NCBI GenBank assembly: GCA_900554975.1
Contig: USJI01000021.1
Span: 1 to 9,426 of the forward strand
DNA from: an uncultured Ruminococcus sp.
Lineage (GTDB): Bacteria > Bacillota > Clostridia > Oscillospirales > Ruminococcaceae
Reading direction: 5' to 3'
Length of the DNA: 9,426 nucleotides
The first letter of the stretch is position 1, and each line of letters starts with the position of its first letter. The notes under the pieces are model-generated. The model ran no database searches. It saw only the letters and a program-made list of their open reading frames with translations, and was not told where the DNA came from. This document shows, piece after piece, positions 1-6,418 of this stretch. The position numbers and the translations under genes were made by a program.

Positions 1-88
1 CCTCTTTCAAATTAACAATTATGATTAACACAGCAGCCCATCAATTACCTTAGACAGTAGTGCTATTGATAATTCACTAACATTGATT

Positions 89-117
89 ATTATAACATAA
101 ATCTAAATGAAAATCAA
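89..117 (-). promoter_or_regulatory. Leftward sigma-A-type promoter for a gene beyond the left edge
   Basis: On the minus strand a -35 box TTGATT (112-117) lies exactly 17 bases from a consensus -10 box TATAAT (89-94). Transcription would start near position 82 and leave the window. The minus strand at the very edge (1-9) reads TGAAAGAGG, which could be the ribosome binding site of a gene starting just outside. No open reading frame lies in 1-191. The boxes are seen directly; the function is inferred. Confidence 0.55.
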
Positions 118-153
118 GTCTTTTTTTGACTTTTTTTAAAATATCTTTAAAAT

Positions 154-176
154 CCCCCTCTCATAATGAAAGGGGG
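154..176 (-). terminator. Rho-independent terminator of the cohesin-like lipoprotein gene
   Basis: CCCCCT (154-159) pairs with AGGGGG (171-176). The stem continues past one C-A mismatch with TCA/TGA and closes on a TAA loop. On the minus strand it sits 15 bases after the lipoprotein stop codon and is followed by ATTTT and an A/T-rich tail. It shows that the gene ends where the stop codon says, rather than being cut short. The T-tract is short, so efficiency is uncertain. Confidence 0.7.
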
Positions 177-191
177 AAATATAAAATTCAA

Positions 192-1061
192 TTAGCTGAA
201 TGTTCCTGAGAAGTCCTTGCCTGAACCGCCGCCGACATATTCAAGAGCATCGCTGTCATATCCGAATCTGAATACGCATGCTACAATACCAGGATTGTTT
301 TTCATGTTGAACGAAACTGTAACTGTATCACCCGGCTTGCCGCTTACATTTGTTGCCATGATTTCAGCAGAGCCATCATTCTTGAAAGAATTTGCAGGAG
401 CATCAGAACCAACTACAACAGAACCGTCAGTTGTGGAAAATTTAACAGCCTGAGCGTCCCAGTTGGAGAAATCAGTCCATTCAATTGTTACAGGATATGT
501 ACCGTTTGCTGTGGTATCCTTTATCTTGAACTGAGCTGTGATGAATTCGCCGTCAAAAACGAAGTCCTTTGACTGTGACAGATCCATCCACCATGCCTGA
601 AGAATTTCCTTCTTGCCGGCAGTCGGAGTTGAATTTGAGTTTGTGTTGTCATTTTCACTTGAATCAGTATTTCCGCCCGGGATAATAACAACATCTGTCG
701 GATTCTGAAGATCATCAGGATTTACTGAAGGTGTTGAATTATCATTACTGTTTTCACCAGCTGCTGAAGAATTACTGTCGGCTGAGCTGTTGCTGTTGTC
801 TGCTGCCGATGAATTTTCACCTGCACCGGATGATGAACTGTCGCTTTCAACAGGATCCTGTGCATTATCAGATGATGAATTATAAGGTGCAATTGTCAGG
901 TCATGTTTCTGAAGGGACTGTATTTCTTCAGAACTCAGTGTTTCATTTGTATCAGCCTTTGGAGTTCCGGTTGAACCTTCTTTTTTATCTGAACAAGCTG
1001 AAAATGGAACAGCCATTGCACAAACAAGAGCAATTGCTATCAATTTTTTCTTTATAGTCAT
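192..1061 (-). CDS. Lipoprotein with Ser/Asn-rich linker and apparently circularly permuted cohesin-like domain
   Basis: A 289-residue predicted surface lipoprotein. Residues 1-23 form a type II signal peptide: KKK, a hydrophobic stretch, then F-S-A-C with Cys23 as the lipidated residue. Residues 60-150 are a low-complexity Ser/Asn/Asp/Gly linker carrying AGENS twice, which would hold the domain off the membrane. Residues 152-218 resemble the C-terminal half of a type I cohesin (DGEFITAQFKIK, then GTYPVTI, ending DGSVVVG). Residues 232-289 resemble the N-terminal half (VSGKPGDTVTVSF, then NPGIVACVFRFGYDSDALEY). The order is therefore swapped relative to normal cohesins. Start choice: the ATG has AAGGAGA seven to thirteen bases upstream (1068-1074). 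It has its own promoter and terminator, so it is probably monocistronic. Cohesins bind dockerin modules; binding here is inference. It could instead be a leftover of a tandem cohesin array. Lipoprotein status is firm; the fold is by motif reading only. Confidence 0.88.
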   Translation of the reverse strand: MTIKKKLIAIALVCAMAVPFSACSDKKEGSTGTPKADTNETLSSEEIQSLQKHDLTIAPYNSSSDNAQDPVESDSSSSGAGENSSAADNSNSSADSNSSAAGENSNDNSTPSVNPDDLQNPTDVVIIPGGNTDSSENDNTNSNSTPTAGKKEILQAWWMDLSQSKDFVFDGEFITAQFKIKDTTANGTYPVTIEWTDFSNWDAQAVKFSTTDGSVVVGSDAPANSFKNDGSAEIMATNVSGKPGDTVTVSFNMKNNPGIVACVFRFGYDSDALEYVGGGSGKDFSGTFS

Positions 1062-1107
1062 TTTAGATCTCCTTGCTTTTTAATAAAAATTAACCTATGA
1101 TATAAAC

Positions 1108-1136
1108 ATTATACAATGGTTTGTCTGCAATGTCAA
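1108..1136 (-). promoter_or_regulatory. Perfect-consensus sigma-A promoter of the lipoprotein gene
   Basis: The minus strand shows TTGACA (1131-1136), a 17-base spacer and TATAAT (1108-1113), matching the housekeeping consensus at all twelve positions. It lies between the leuA stop codon and the lipoprotein ribosome binding site, giving a short leader of roughly 40 bases. Strong vegetative expression is inferred. No palindromic operator was seen over it. Confidence 0.88.
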
Positions 1137-1164
1137 CCTTTTTTGTGTGAAAAATCAACGAAAA

Positions 1165-2829
1165 TTAAGCTGTTATCATATTGTTAACTGCACTTATAAG
1201 TGCCTTTAATGAAGAATCAATAATATCGTTTGCAATACCTACGCCCCAGAAATCTTTTCCGTTGTCGTCTTTTATGCCGACATATGAAACTGCTCTTGAA
1301 GTTGCTTTTTCTTCCATAGCATGTTCAGTATATGTATGAAGCACATAGCTTACTCCGAGCATATCCTTGAGGCATACGCTTACTGCATTGAGTCTTCCAT
1401 TTCCGAAAGCCTGTTTATTTATTGTCCTGCCGTTATATTCAATAGTAACATTGGCTTCAATACCATTTTCTTTCTGAACGTAGTGAGCTTCTTTAAGTTT
1501 TACAGGTTCCTGTTTATTGATAAATGTTTCTTCAAATATTTTGTATACTTCTGAAGGCATCAGTTCACGGTGAGCGTTGTCAGAAACGTGTTTTACGAGG
1601 TAGCCGACTGTTTCTCTCATGTTCTGAGGCATCTTGATTCCGAACTGATTTTCAAGAATATAACCGATTCCGCCCTTGCCGGACTGACTGTTGATTCTTA
1701 TAACATCGGCTTCGTAAACTCTGCCGACATCTTCCGGATCAATCGGCAGATACGGAACTGTCCAGTGTTCGCAGTTCTTTTCCTGACGCCATTTCATGCC
1801 CTTTGCGATAGCGTCCTGATGTGAACCGCTGAATGCAGCAAATACGAGTTTTCCGCTGTATGGCTGACGGTCATATACTTTCATGTCTGTAATTCTTTCA
1901 TATACTTCTGTAATTTCCGGCAGATTTGAAAAATCAAGTTCAGGATCAATGCCCTGTGAGAACATATTCATACCAAGTGTTACGATATCAACATTACCTG
2001 TTCTTTCGCCGTTGCCGAAAAGAGTACCTTCAATTCTGTCTGCACCGGCAAGAAGTCCCATTTCACTGTCTGCAACAGCACAGCCTCTGTCATTATGAGG
2101 ATGGAGTGAAATTACGAGATTTTCACGGTTTATCAGATTGTCACACATATATTCAACCTGATTTGCATAAACGTGCGGCATGGAGTGTGAAACTGTTACC
2201 GGCAGATTTATAATAACCTTGTTGTCAGGTGTCGGCTGCCATATTTCAATTACTTTATTGCATATTTCAGCAGCAAATTCAGGTTCTGTTCCTGTAAAGC
2301 TTTCCGGAGAATATTCAAATCTGTAATTTCCTTTTGCGGATTCTCTGTATTTTTTACAAAGCTCTGCACCGGTAACAGCAATATTTATAATTTCATCTTT
2401 TTCTTTTTTGAAAACCTGTTCCCTCTGAGCCACAGATGTTGAATTATAAAGATGAACTATAACGTTTTTAGCGCCGTCGAGTGCTTCAAAAGTTTTCTTT
2501 ATAATATGTTCTCTTGACTGTGTCAGAACCTGAATTGTAACATCATCAGGAATAAGATTCTGTTCTATCAGTGCACGGCAGAATTCATATTCTGTTTCTG
2601 ATGCGGCGGGGAAGCCTACTTCAATTTCCTTGAAGCCGATTTTTACCAGATATTTAAAAAATTCGAGTTTTTCTTCGAGAGTCATAGGATTGATAAGAGC
2701 CTGATTACCATCTCTTAAATCAACACTGCACCAGATCGGGGCATGGTCAATATAGTCTTTCTGAGCCCATCTCATAGGAGGGTTCTTCACTGGGAAATAC
2801 TGTCTTGTGTACTTTTCAAAATTTTTCAT
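1165..2829 (-). CDS. leuA: 2-isopropylmalate synthase (LeuA, long type)
   Basis: This enzyme condenses acetyl-CoA with 2-oxoisovalerate to 2-isopropylmalate, the first committed step of leucine synthesis in the cytoplasm. The 554 residues match the longer LeuA subfamily of actinobacteria and many clostridia. The DRE-TIM catalytic barrel occupies about residues 30-310. Visible there are DLRDGNQ (metal ligand Asp40), VGFPAAS near 71, the metal-binding HPHND (His243, His245) and FGNGERTGN (271-279). A linker follows, and about residues 430-554 form the LeuA dimer/allosteric domain, which includes the GNGRLNAV motif and usually mediates leucine feedback inhibition. The start is supported by AAGGAAG (2839-2845), nine bases upstream. 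No other leu or ilv gene adjoins it. Control is by a T-box leader. No clear terminator follows the stop, so some read-through into the lipoprotein gene is possible. Confidence 0.97.
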   Translation of the reverse strand: MKNFEKYTRQYFPVKNPPMRWAQKDYIDHAPIWCSVDLRDGNQALINPMTLEEKLEFFKYLVKIGFKEIEVGFPAASETEYEFCRALIEQNLIPDDVTIQVLTQSREHIIKKTFEALDGAKNVIVHLYNSTSVAQREQVFKKEKDEIINIAVTGAELCKKYRESAKGNYRFEYSPESFTGTEPEFAAEICNKVIEIWQPTPDNKVIINLPVTVSHSMPHVYANQVEYMCDNLINRENLVISLHPHNDRGCAVADSEMGLLAGADRIEGTLFGNGERTGNVDIVTLGMNMFSQGIDPELDFSNLPEITEVYERITDMKVYDRQPYSGKLVFAAFSGSHQDAIAKGMKWRQEKNCEHWTVPYLPIDPEDVGRVYEADVIRINSQSGKGGIGYILENQFGIKMPQNMRETVGYLVKHVSDNAHRELMPSEVYKIFEETFINKQEPVKLKEAHYVQKENGIEANVTIEYNGRTINKQAFGNGRLNAVSVCLKDMLGVSYVLHTYTEHAMEEKATSRAVSYVGIKDDNGKDFWGVGIANDIIDSSLKALISAVNNMITA

Positions 2830-2877
2830 AATACTTTTCTTCCTTTCTGTATTTATTGTCAGGAATGCAAGAATAAC

Positions 2878-2913
2878 AAAAAAACTTCATCTCTTACATA
2901 TAAAGAGATGAAG
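2878..2913 (-). terminator. T-box regulated terminator hairpin before leuA
   Basis: A perfect 11-base-pair stem: cttcatctctt (2885-2895) with its complement at 2903-2913, and a seven-base loop. On the minus strand it is followed by seven T residues (2878-2884). It directly follows the conserved T-box sequence, whose pairing with tRNA would favour the competing antiterminator. The leuA start lies about 49 bases downstream. Confidence 0.92.
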
Positions 2914-3147
2914 CATAATACTCCACGGTACCACTCTTTTTGGCACACAAAAACTGCGCCCGCTCAACTGCATCCGACAATGCATTTCTCTGTAACGGGA
3001 GAACCCGTTTCTACCTAATTGCTTAACCTGCTTTCAGCGAACTGCTCAGGGAGGAGTTATGACCGCTATGGAATACTGCCTTGCACCTTTCGGCAGCTCT
3101 CTGAAAATCCTGCTTCGGTTTTTATTCCCGTCATTGCATTTGTTACT
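2878..3147 (-). promoter_or_regulatory. T-box riboswitch (tRNA-Leu responsive) upstream of leuA
   Basis: A cis-acting leader that senses uncharged tRNA and allows read-through into leuA when leucine is short. Read on the minus strand it holds the Stem I distal motif (AGAGAGCTGCC, then GGTGCAAGGCAG, about 3076-3101). The specifier region is AACTCC, with CUC at 3054-3056, followed by CTGAGC. A hairpin AACGGG/CCCGTT lies at 2994-3009. The T-box sequence AGAGTGGTACCGTGG is at 2923-2937, and a terminator stem follows. The specifier CUC encodes leucine, and the T-box UGGU pairs with an ACCA 3' end, the usual discriminator for tRNA-Leu. Both agree with the downstream gene. The exact secondary structure was not computed; the specifier frame is inferred from its place after AA in the loop. 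Confidence 0.93.
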
Positions 3148-3154
3148 ATTTAAT

Positions 3155-3183
3155 ATAATATAATATTTTTGCGGATTTGTCAA
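3155..3183 (-). promoter_or_regulatory. Sigma-A promoter of the T-box leader and leuA
   Basis: TTGACA (3178-3183), a 17-base spacer and TATTAT (3155-3160) are seen on the minus strand, placing the transcript start near 3148, just before the T-box Stem I. A/T-rich DNA immediately upstream (3188-3209) lies where an UP element would act. Confidence 0.75.
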
Positions 3184-3187
3184 GGGG

Positions 3188-3208
3188 TTTTATAAAATTT
3201 TTATAAAA
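3188..3208. repeat. Tandem 10-bp palindromes TTTTATAAAA in the divergent promoter region
   Basis: The perfect palindrome TTTTATAAAA occurs at 3188-3197 and again at 3199-3208, with centres 11 bases apart, about one helical turn. The pair lies between the leftward leuA promoter and the rightward sipL promoter. It could be an UP element for leuA, an operator, or just A/T-rich sequence. The repeats are seen directly; any function is inference. Confidence 0.5.
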
Positions 3209-3218
3209 TCGTCTGCAA

Positions 3219-3248
3219 GTCATAACATTACCATAAAGTGAATATAAT
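3219..3248 (+). promoter_or_regulatory. Sigma-E-like sporulation promoter of sipL-spoIVA
   Basis: GTCATAAC (3219-3226) and AATATAAT (3241-3248) resemble the mother-cell sigma-E consensus known from Bacillus subtilis (ATA, 16-18 bases, CATACAnT). ATA at 3222-3224 is 16 bases from the -10 octamer, which matches six of eight positions. The -10 also reads TATAAT (3243-3248), but there is no good TTGACA 17 bases upstream, so a sigma-A reading is weaker. Both downstream genes are sigma-E dependent in studied spore formers. Confidence 0.5.
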
Positions 3249-3306
3249 GATTTCAGCAAGACAAGTCCGGTGCTTACGGATTTGGTGAAAATTAGGAGGT
3301 ATATAA

Positions 3307-4845
3307 ATGGATTTAAAGATCAATCGGGAAATTCTGTCTGTGAACGAAAAAATATATGACGGAGTTCAGGAACAGAGCGTGGAGCTTGATTATATTCTTC
3401 CGGATTATTTTCCGGATATTTTCAAGCTTATCAAGTGCAGTATTACACCATCGGTTTTGTCAAGTGCTGTAAACGGAGATACTGTTACATATGAGCTTTT
3501 GGCTGATATAAAGATACTTTACTGTTCCGAAAACAACAGCGGTATCCAGTGCATTTCGCAGAAGCAGACCTATACAAAAACAGTTCAAATGGGCGAGGGA
3601 GTAAACAAACCTTCAGTTTTTCTTAAACCGAAAACTGACCATATAAACTGTCGTGTAGTAAATCAGCGGCGTATAGATATGCGTGGAGCGGTTTCAGTAA
3701 AGGTAAAAATTACAGGTGAAAAGAATCAGGAGGTTATCTGTGACATATTCGGAATGAATGCACAGATGAAGAAGATACCTGTTGAATATGCTGCAAAGAA
3801 GATAAGGGAAAACAAGGTTATTTCTGTAAGCGAAGATGTTGAGATGAATATGTCCAATAAACCTGTTTTAAGCATTATAAGAACGGGAACTGTTATGTCT
3901 GTTCCCGATAAAAAAATAATTGCCGGAAAACTTGTTGTGAAAGGTGAGGTAAAAGCTGACGTTTTGTATACCTGTGAAAACGGTATGGAAAAAATGCAGT
4001 TTGCTGTTCCTTACAGTCAGATAATTGACATGGAGGGACTTGATGAAAGTTATCAGTGCAGAGTAAATACCAGCGTCATTTCGTGTGATATTATCCCTGC
4101 GGCAGATTCTGACGGCGAAATGAAAATACTCAAATGTGAGCTGAAAATAAATATAGAATGCAATGCTGAAAAATCAATTCCGGTACAGCTTGTCGCAGAC
4201 GCATATTCAACATCTTATCCATGTGAGTATACTTCTTCAAGGCTTATGGTTGAACAGAGTCCTCTGGAGATAAATGATGTTTTGCAGGAAAAAATATCTG
4301 TTGAAAATGAGGGTGGTTCCGTATCTGCTGTTTATGATGTATGGTGCAGTATAAAAAATGTGAATGTAAGAATTATTCCCGACGAAAAAAGCATAAGCAT
4401 AAGCGGAATGCTTTGCTGTAATGTTATGTTTAAAGGCGATAATGATATGCCGTCTGTCATGGAAAAGGAGGAGGCTTTTGAAAGAAAGCTTGAGTATGCG
4501 CAGATAACAGCAAACAGTACTGCTGACATTGAACCGGAGGTAATGGACTGTAGTTATACTCTTACATCATCAAGCGGCATTTCTGTGAAAGCTGAGATAA
4601 GAATATCCGGAAATCTGTATACCTCATCGGGAATTGAAGCGATAACTGACATTAATTTCAATGATACCACGAAGATAGTCAGGGACGGGGATTATGCACT
4701 CAAGCTTTACTATGGAGTACAGAACGAAGATATATGGGACATTGCAAAAAAATATTATACGTCTGTTAAGGCAATTATGGAAGAAAATTCCCTTGAAAGT
4801 GAGCGCCTGACGGATAACGGAATGCTTTTAATACCGATTGTGTAG
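3307..4845 (+). CDS. sipL: SipL-like spore morphogenetic protein (SPOCS/DUF3794 repeats plus LysM)
   Basis: A 512-residue mother-cell protein of the spore coat base. In Clostridioides difficile, SipL binds SpoIVA and is needed for coat localisation around the forespore. Residues 1-140, about 150-290 and about 305-450 look like successive beta-rich SPOCS (DUF3794) units; the first opens with the typical acidic ELDYILPDYFPDIFKL. Residues 465-512 form a C-terminal LysM domain (YYGVQNEDIWDIAKKY, ending MLLIPIV) with Trp477 in the region that contacts SpoIVA in C. difficile. There is no signal peptide or membrane segment, consistent with a cytosolic mother-cell protein. The start has AGGAGGT (3294-3300) six bases upstream. 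It is the first gene of an operon with spoIVA, nine bases away. The symbol rests on domain order and neighbour; other DUF3794-LysM paralogues exist in this group. Confidence 0.9.
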   Translation: MDLKINREILSVNEKIYDGVQEQSVELDYILPDYFPDIFKLIKCSITPSVLSSAVNGDTVTYELLADIKILYCSENNSGIQCISQKQTYTKTVQMGEGVNKPSVFLKPKTDHINCRVVNQRRIDMRGAVSVKVKITGEKNQEVICDIFGMNAQMKKIPVEYAAKKIRENKVISVSEDVEMNMSNKPVLSIIRTGTVMSVPDKKIIAGKLVVKGEVKADVLYTCENGMEKMQFAVPYSQIIDMEGLDESYQCRVNTSVISCDIIPAADSDGEMKILKCELKINIECNAEKSIPVQLVADAYSTSYPCEYTSSRLMVEQSPLEINDVLQEKISVENEGGSVSAVYDVWCSIKNVNVRIIPDEKSISISGMLCCNVMFKGDNDMPSVMEKEEAFERKLEYAQITANSTADIEPEVMDCSYTLTSSSGISVKAEIRISGNLYTSSGIEAITDINFNDTTKIVRDGDYALKLYYGVQNEDIWDIAKKYYTSVKAIMEENSLESERLTDNGMLLIPIV

Positions 4846-4854
4846 GAGGAAGAA

Positions 4855-6330
4855 ATGATTAACGATATTTACAGTGATATTTCAAAGAGGACTGACGGGG
4901 ATATCTATATCGGAGTAGTCGGCCCTGTAAGAACAGGAAAATCCACCTTTATAAAACGGTTTATGGAAACACTGGTGATACCGAATATAGAAGGGGATTT
5001 TAAAAGGGAGAGAGCCGTTGATGAGCTTCCGCAGTCTGCCGCAGGAAAGACAATCATGACAACAGAGCCGAAATTTATTCCGGAAGAAGCTGTTGAAGTA
5101 AATCTTGAAGGAAGTGCACGTTTTAATGTAAGGCTTATAGACTGTGTTGGTTATATAGTTCCAAGCTCTCTGGGGTATATTGAAAATGAAGCACCAAGAA
5201 TGGTAATGACACCTTGGTTTGATGAGGAAGTTCCGTTTAATATGGCAGCAGAGGTCGGAACGCAGAAGGTTATTACGGAGCATTCAACAATAGGGCTTGT
5301 TGTTACAACAGACGGAAGTATTTCGGATATTCCGAGAGAAGAATATGAGGAATGTGAAGAAAGGGTCATATCTGAACTTAAAGAGATTAACAAACCGTTT
5401 GTTGTAATTATGAATTGTCAAAACCCTGATTCTGATGACTCTGTAAACCTTTGCAGTGAATTGTCTGAAAAGTATGGTGCAGCGGTTATTCCTGTTAACT
5501 GTCTGGATATGAATGAAAGTGACATAAAGCAGATAATGATGCAGATTCTGTTTGCATTCCCGATAAAAGAAATAAATATAAAAATGGAAAAATGGATAAC
5601 CGGACTTGCAAAAGGTCACTGGCTTAAAGATGAGGTTTTTTCAGCTGTGAGGGAATCAGCATCTGATGTGAAACTGGTAAAGGAGGCGAAAAGAGCCGCT
5701 GACAGAATAGGAGATTGCCAGTATGTTGAAAGTTCTTCAGTTTCCGATATAGATTTAGGACAGGGAAGTGTTACAATACAGGTAAATCTGGACGGGACAC
5801 TGTTTTATAAAATACTTGGCGAAGCAACAGGAATTGAGATTGTGAATGAAAGTGACCTTCTCCCTGTTCTTATGGAGCTTAACAAAATAAAGAAAGAATA
5901 TATGAAAATAAAACCTGCACTTGATGAAGTTGAGGCGACAGGATATGGAATTGTTATGCCGGATATTGATGAGCTTACTCTTGAAGAGCCGGAAATAATT
6001 AAACAGGGGGGAAAATACGGTGTTAAGCTTAAAGCTTCCGCACCGTCAATACATCTGATGAAAGCTGCGATAAACACAACTGTCAGCCCGATTGTCGGAA
6101 CTGAAAAGCAGAGCGAGGAGCTTGTGATGTATCTACTCTCGGGATTTGAAGAAAATCCAAAAAAGATATGGGAGTCAAATATTTTTGGTAAATCGCTTCA
6201 TGAGCTTGTCAATGAAGGATTGCACAACAAGCTTTATAAAATGCCGATAGATGCAAGAATGAAAATACAGGAAACACTTGAACGTGTGATAAACGAGGGG
6301 TGCAGCGGACTTATCTGTTTTATCCTTTAA
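4855..6330 (+). CDS. spoIVA: Stage IV sporulation protein A, coat-basement ATPase
   Basis: SpoIVA hydrolyses ATP to polymerise irreversibly on the outer forespore membrane, forming the platform for the coat; it is also required for cortex formation. The 491 residues equal the usual length (492 in B. subtilis). Residues 1-240 are a TRAFAC-type P-loop domain. It has Walker A GPVRTGKST (23-31, Lys29), the sensor threonine pair TT at 69-70 and a Walker B-like strand ending at Asp96 (VRLIDCVGY). A middle region and a C-terminal domain follow, ending SGLICFIL, the conserved tail used in membrane targeting. The start ATG follows GGAGGA, which overlaps the sipL stop codon, so translation is probably coupled. 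It shares the sipL promoter. All catalytic residues I could place are present and the gene looks intact. Confidence 0.98.
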   Translation: MINDIYSDISKRTDGDIYIGVVGPVRTGKSTFIKRFMETLVIPNIEGDFKRERAVDELPQSAAGKTIMTTEPKFIPEEAVEVNLEGSARFNVRLIDCVGYIVPSSLGYIENEAPRMVMTPWFDEEVPFNMAAEVGTQKVITEHSTIGLVVTTDGSISDIPREEYEECEERVISELKEINKPFVVIMNCQNPDSDDSVNLCSELSEKYGAAVIPVNCLDMNESDIKQIMMQILFAFPIKEINIKMEKWITGLAKGHWLKDEVFSAVRESASDVKLVKEAKRAADRIGDCQYVESSSVSDIDLGQGSVTIQVNLDGTLFYKILGEATGIEIVNESDLLPVLMELNKIKKEYMKIKPALDEVEATGYGIVMPDIDELTLEEPEIIKQGGKYGVKLKASAPSIHLMKAAINTTVSPIVGTEKQSEELVMYLLSGFEENPKKIWESNIFGKSLHELVNEGLHNKLYKMPIDARMKIQETLERVINEGCSGLICFIL

Positions 6331-6340
6331 AAATATGAGT

Positions 6341-6369
6341 AAAAAGTCAGGCAGCAGCTTGGCTTTTTT
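6341..6369 (+). terminator. Terminator after spoIVA
   Basis: aaaaagtca (6341-6349) pairs with tggcttttt (6360-6368) in a nine-base-pair stem including two G-T/G-C steps, with a ten-base loop and a T-run (6364-6369) inside the 3' arm. It starts ten bases after the spoIVA stop codon. The stem is A/T-rich, so strength is uncertain. Confidence 0.6.
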
Positions 6370-6387
6370 ATTATTTTATGGTAGAAT
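6359..6387 (+). promoter_or_regulatory. Probable promoter of the cysteine hydrolase gene
   Basis: TTGGCT (6359-6364), a 17-base spacer and TAGAAT (6382-6387) form a moderate sigma-A promoter (4/6 and 5/6 matches). Its -35 box overlaps the 3' arm of the spoIVA terminator. It would give a leader of about 25 bases before the coding start. Confidence 0.5.
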
Positions 6388-6418
6388 AAAAGAAGTAAAC
6401 AGTATCAGGAGGTAAAAT

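Noticed and set aside
66..96. Rightward promoter (TTGATA ... TATAAC) in the left edge region
   Set aside because: The spacer would be 19 bases with an imperfect -10, and the next gene to the right is on the opposite strand, so there is nothing for it to express.
1..191. Possible missing C-terminal half of a second cohesin downstream of the lipoprotein stop
   Set aside because: Translating the minus strand past the stop gives further stops and a terminator hairpin, with no cohesin-like residues. The lipoprotein does not look frameshifted or truncated here.
2743..3018. A 91-codon plus-strand open frame across the leuA start and leader
   Set aside because: It runs antisense through the T-box and the start of leuA; the T-box motifs and terminator explain the sequence better.
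4882..5283. A 133-codon open frame antisense to spoIVA
   Set aside because: It lies wholly inside the intact, well-conserved spoIVA frame. Its product is rich in Cys/His/Arg/Tyr as expected of an antisense shadow, and it has no convincing ribosome binding site.
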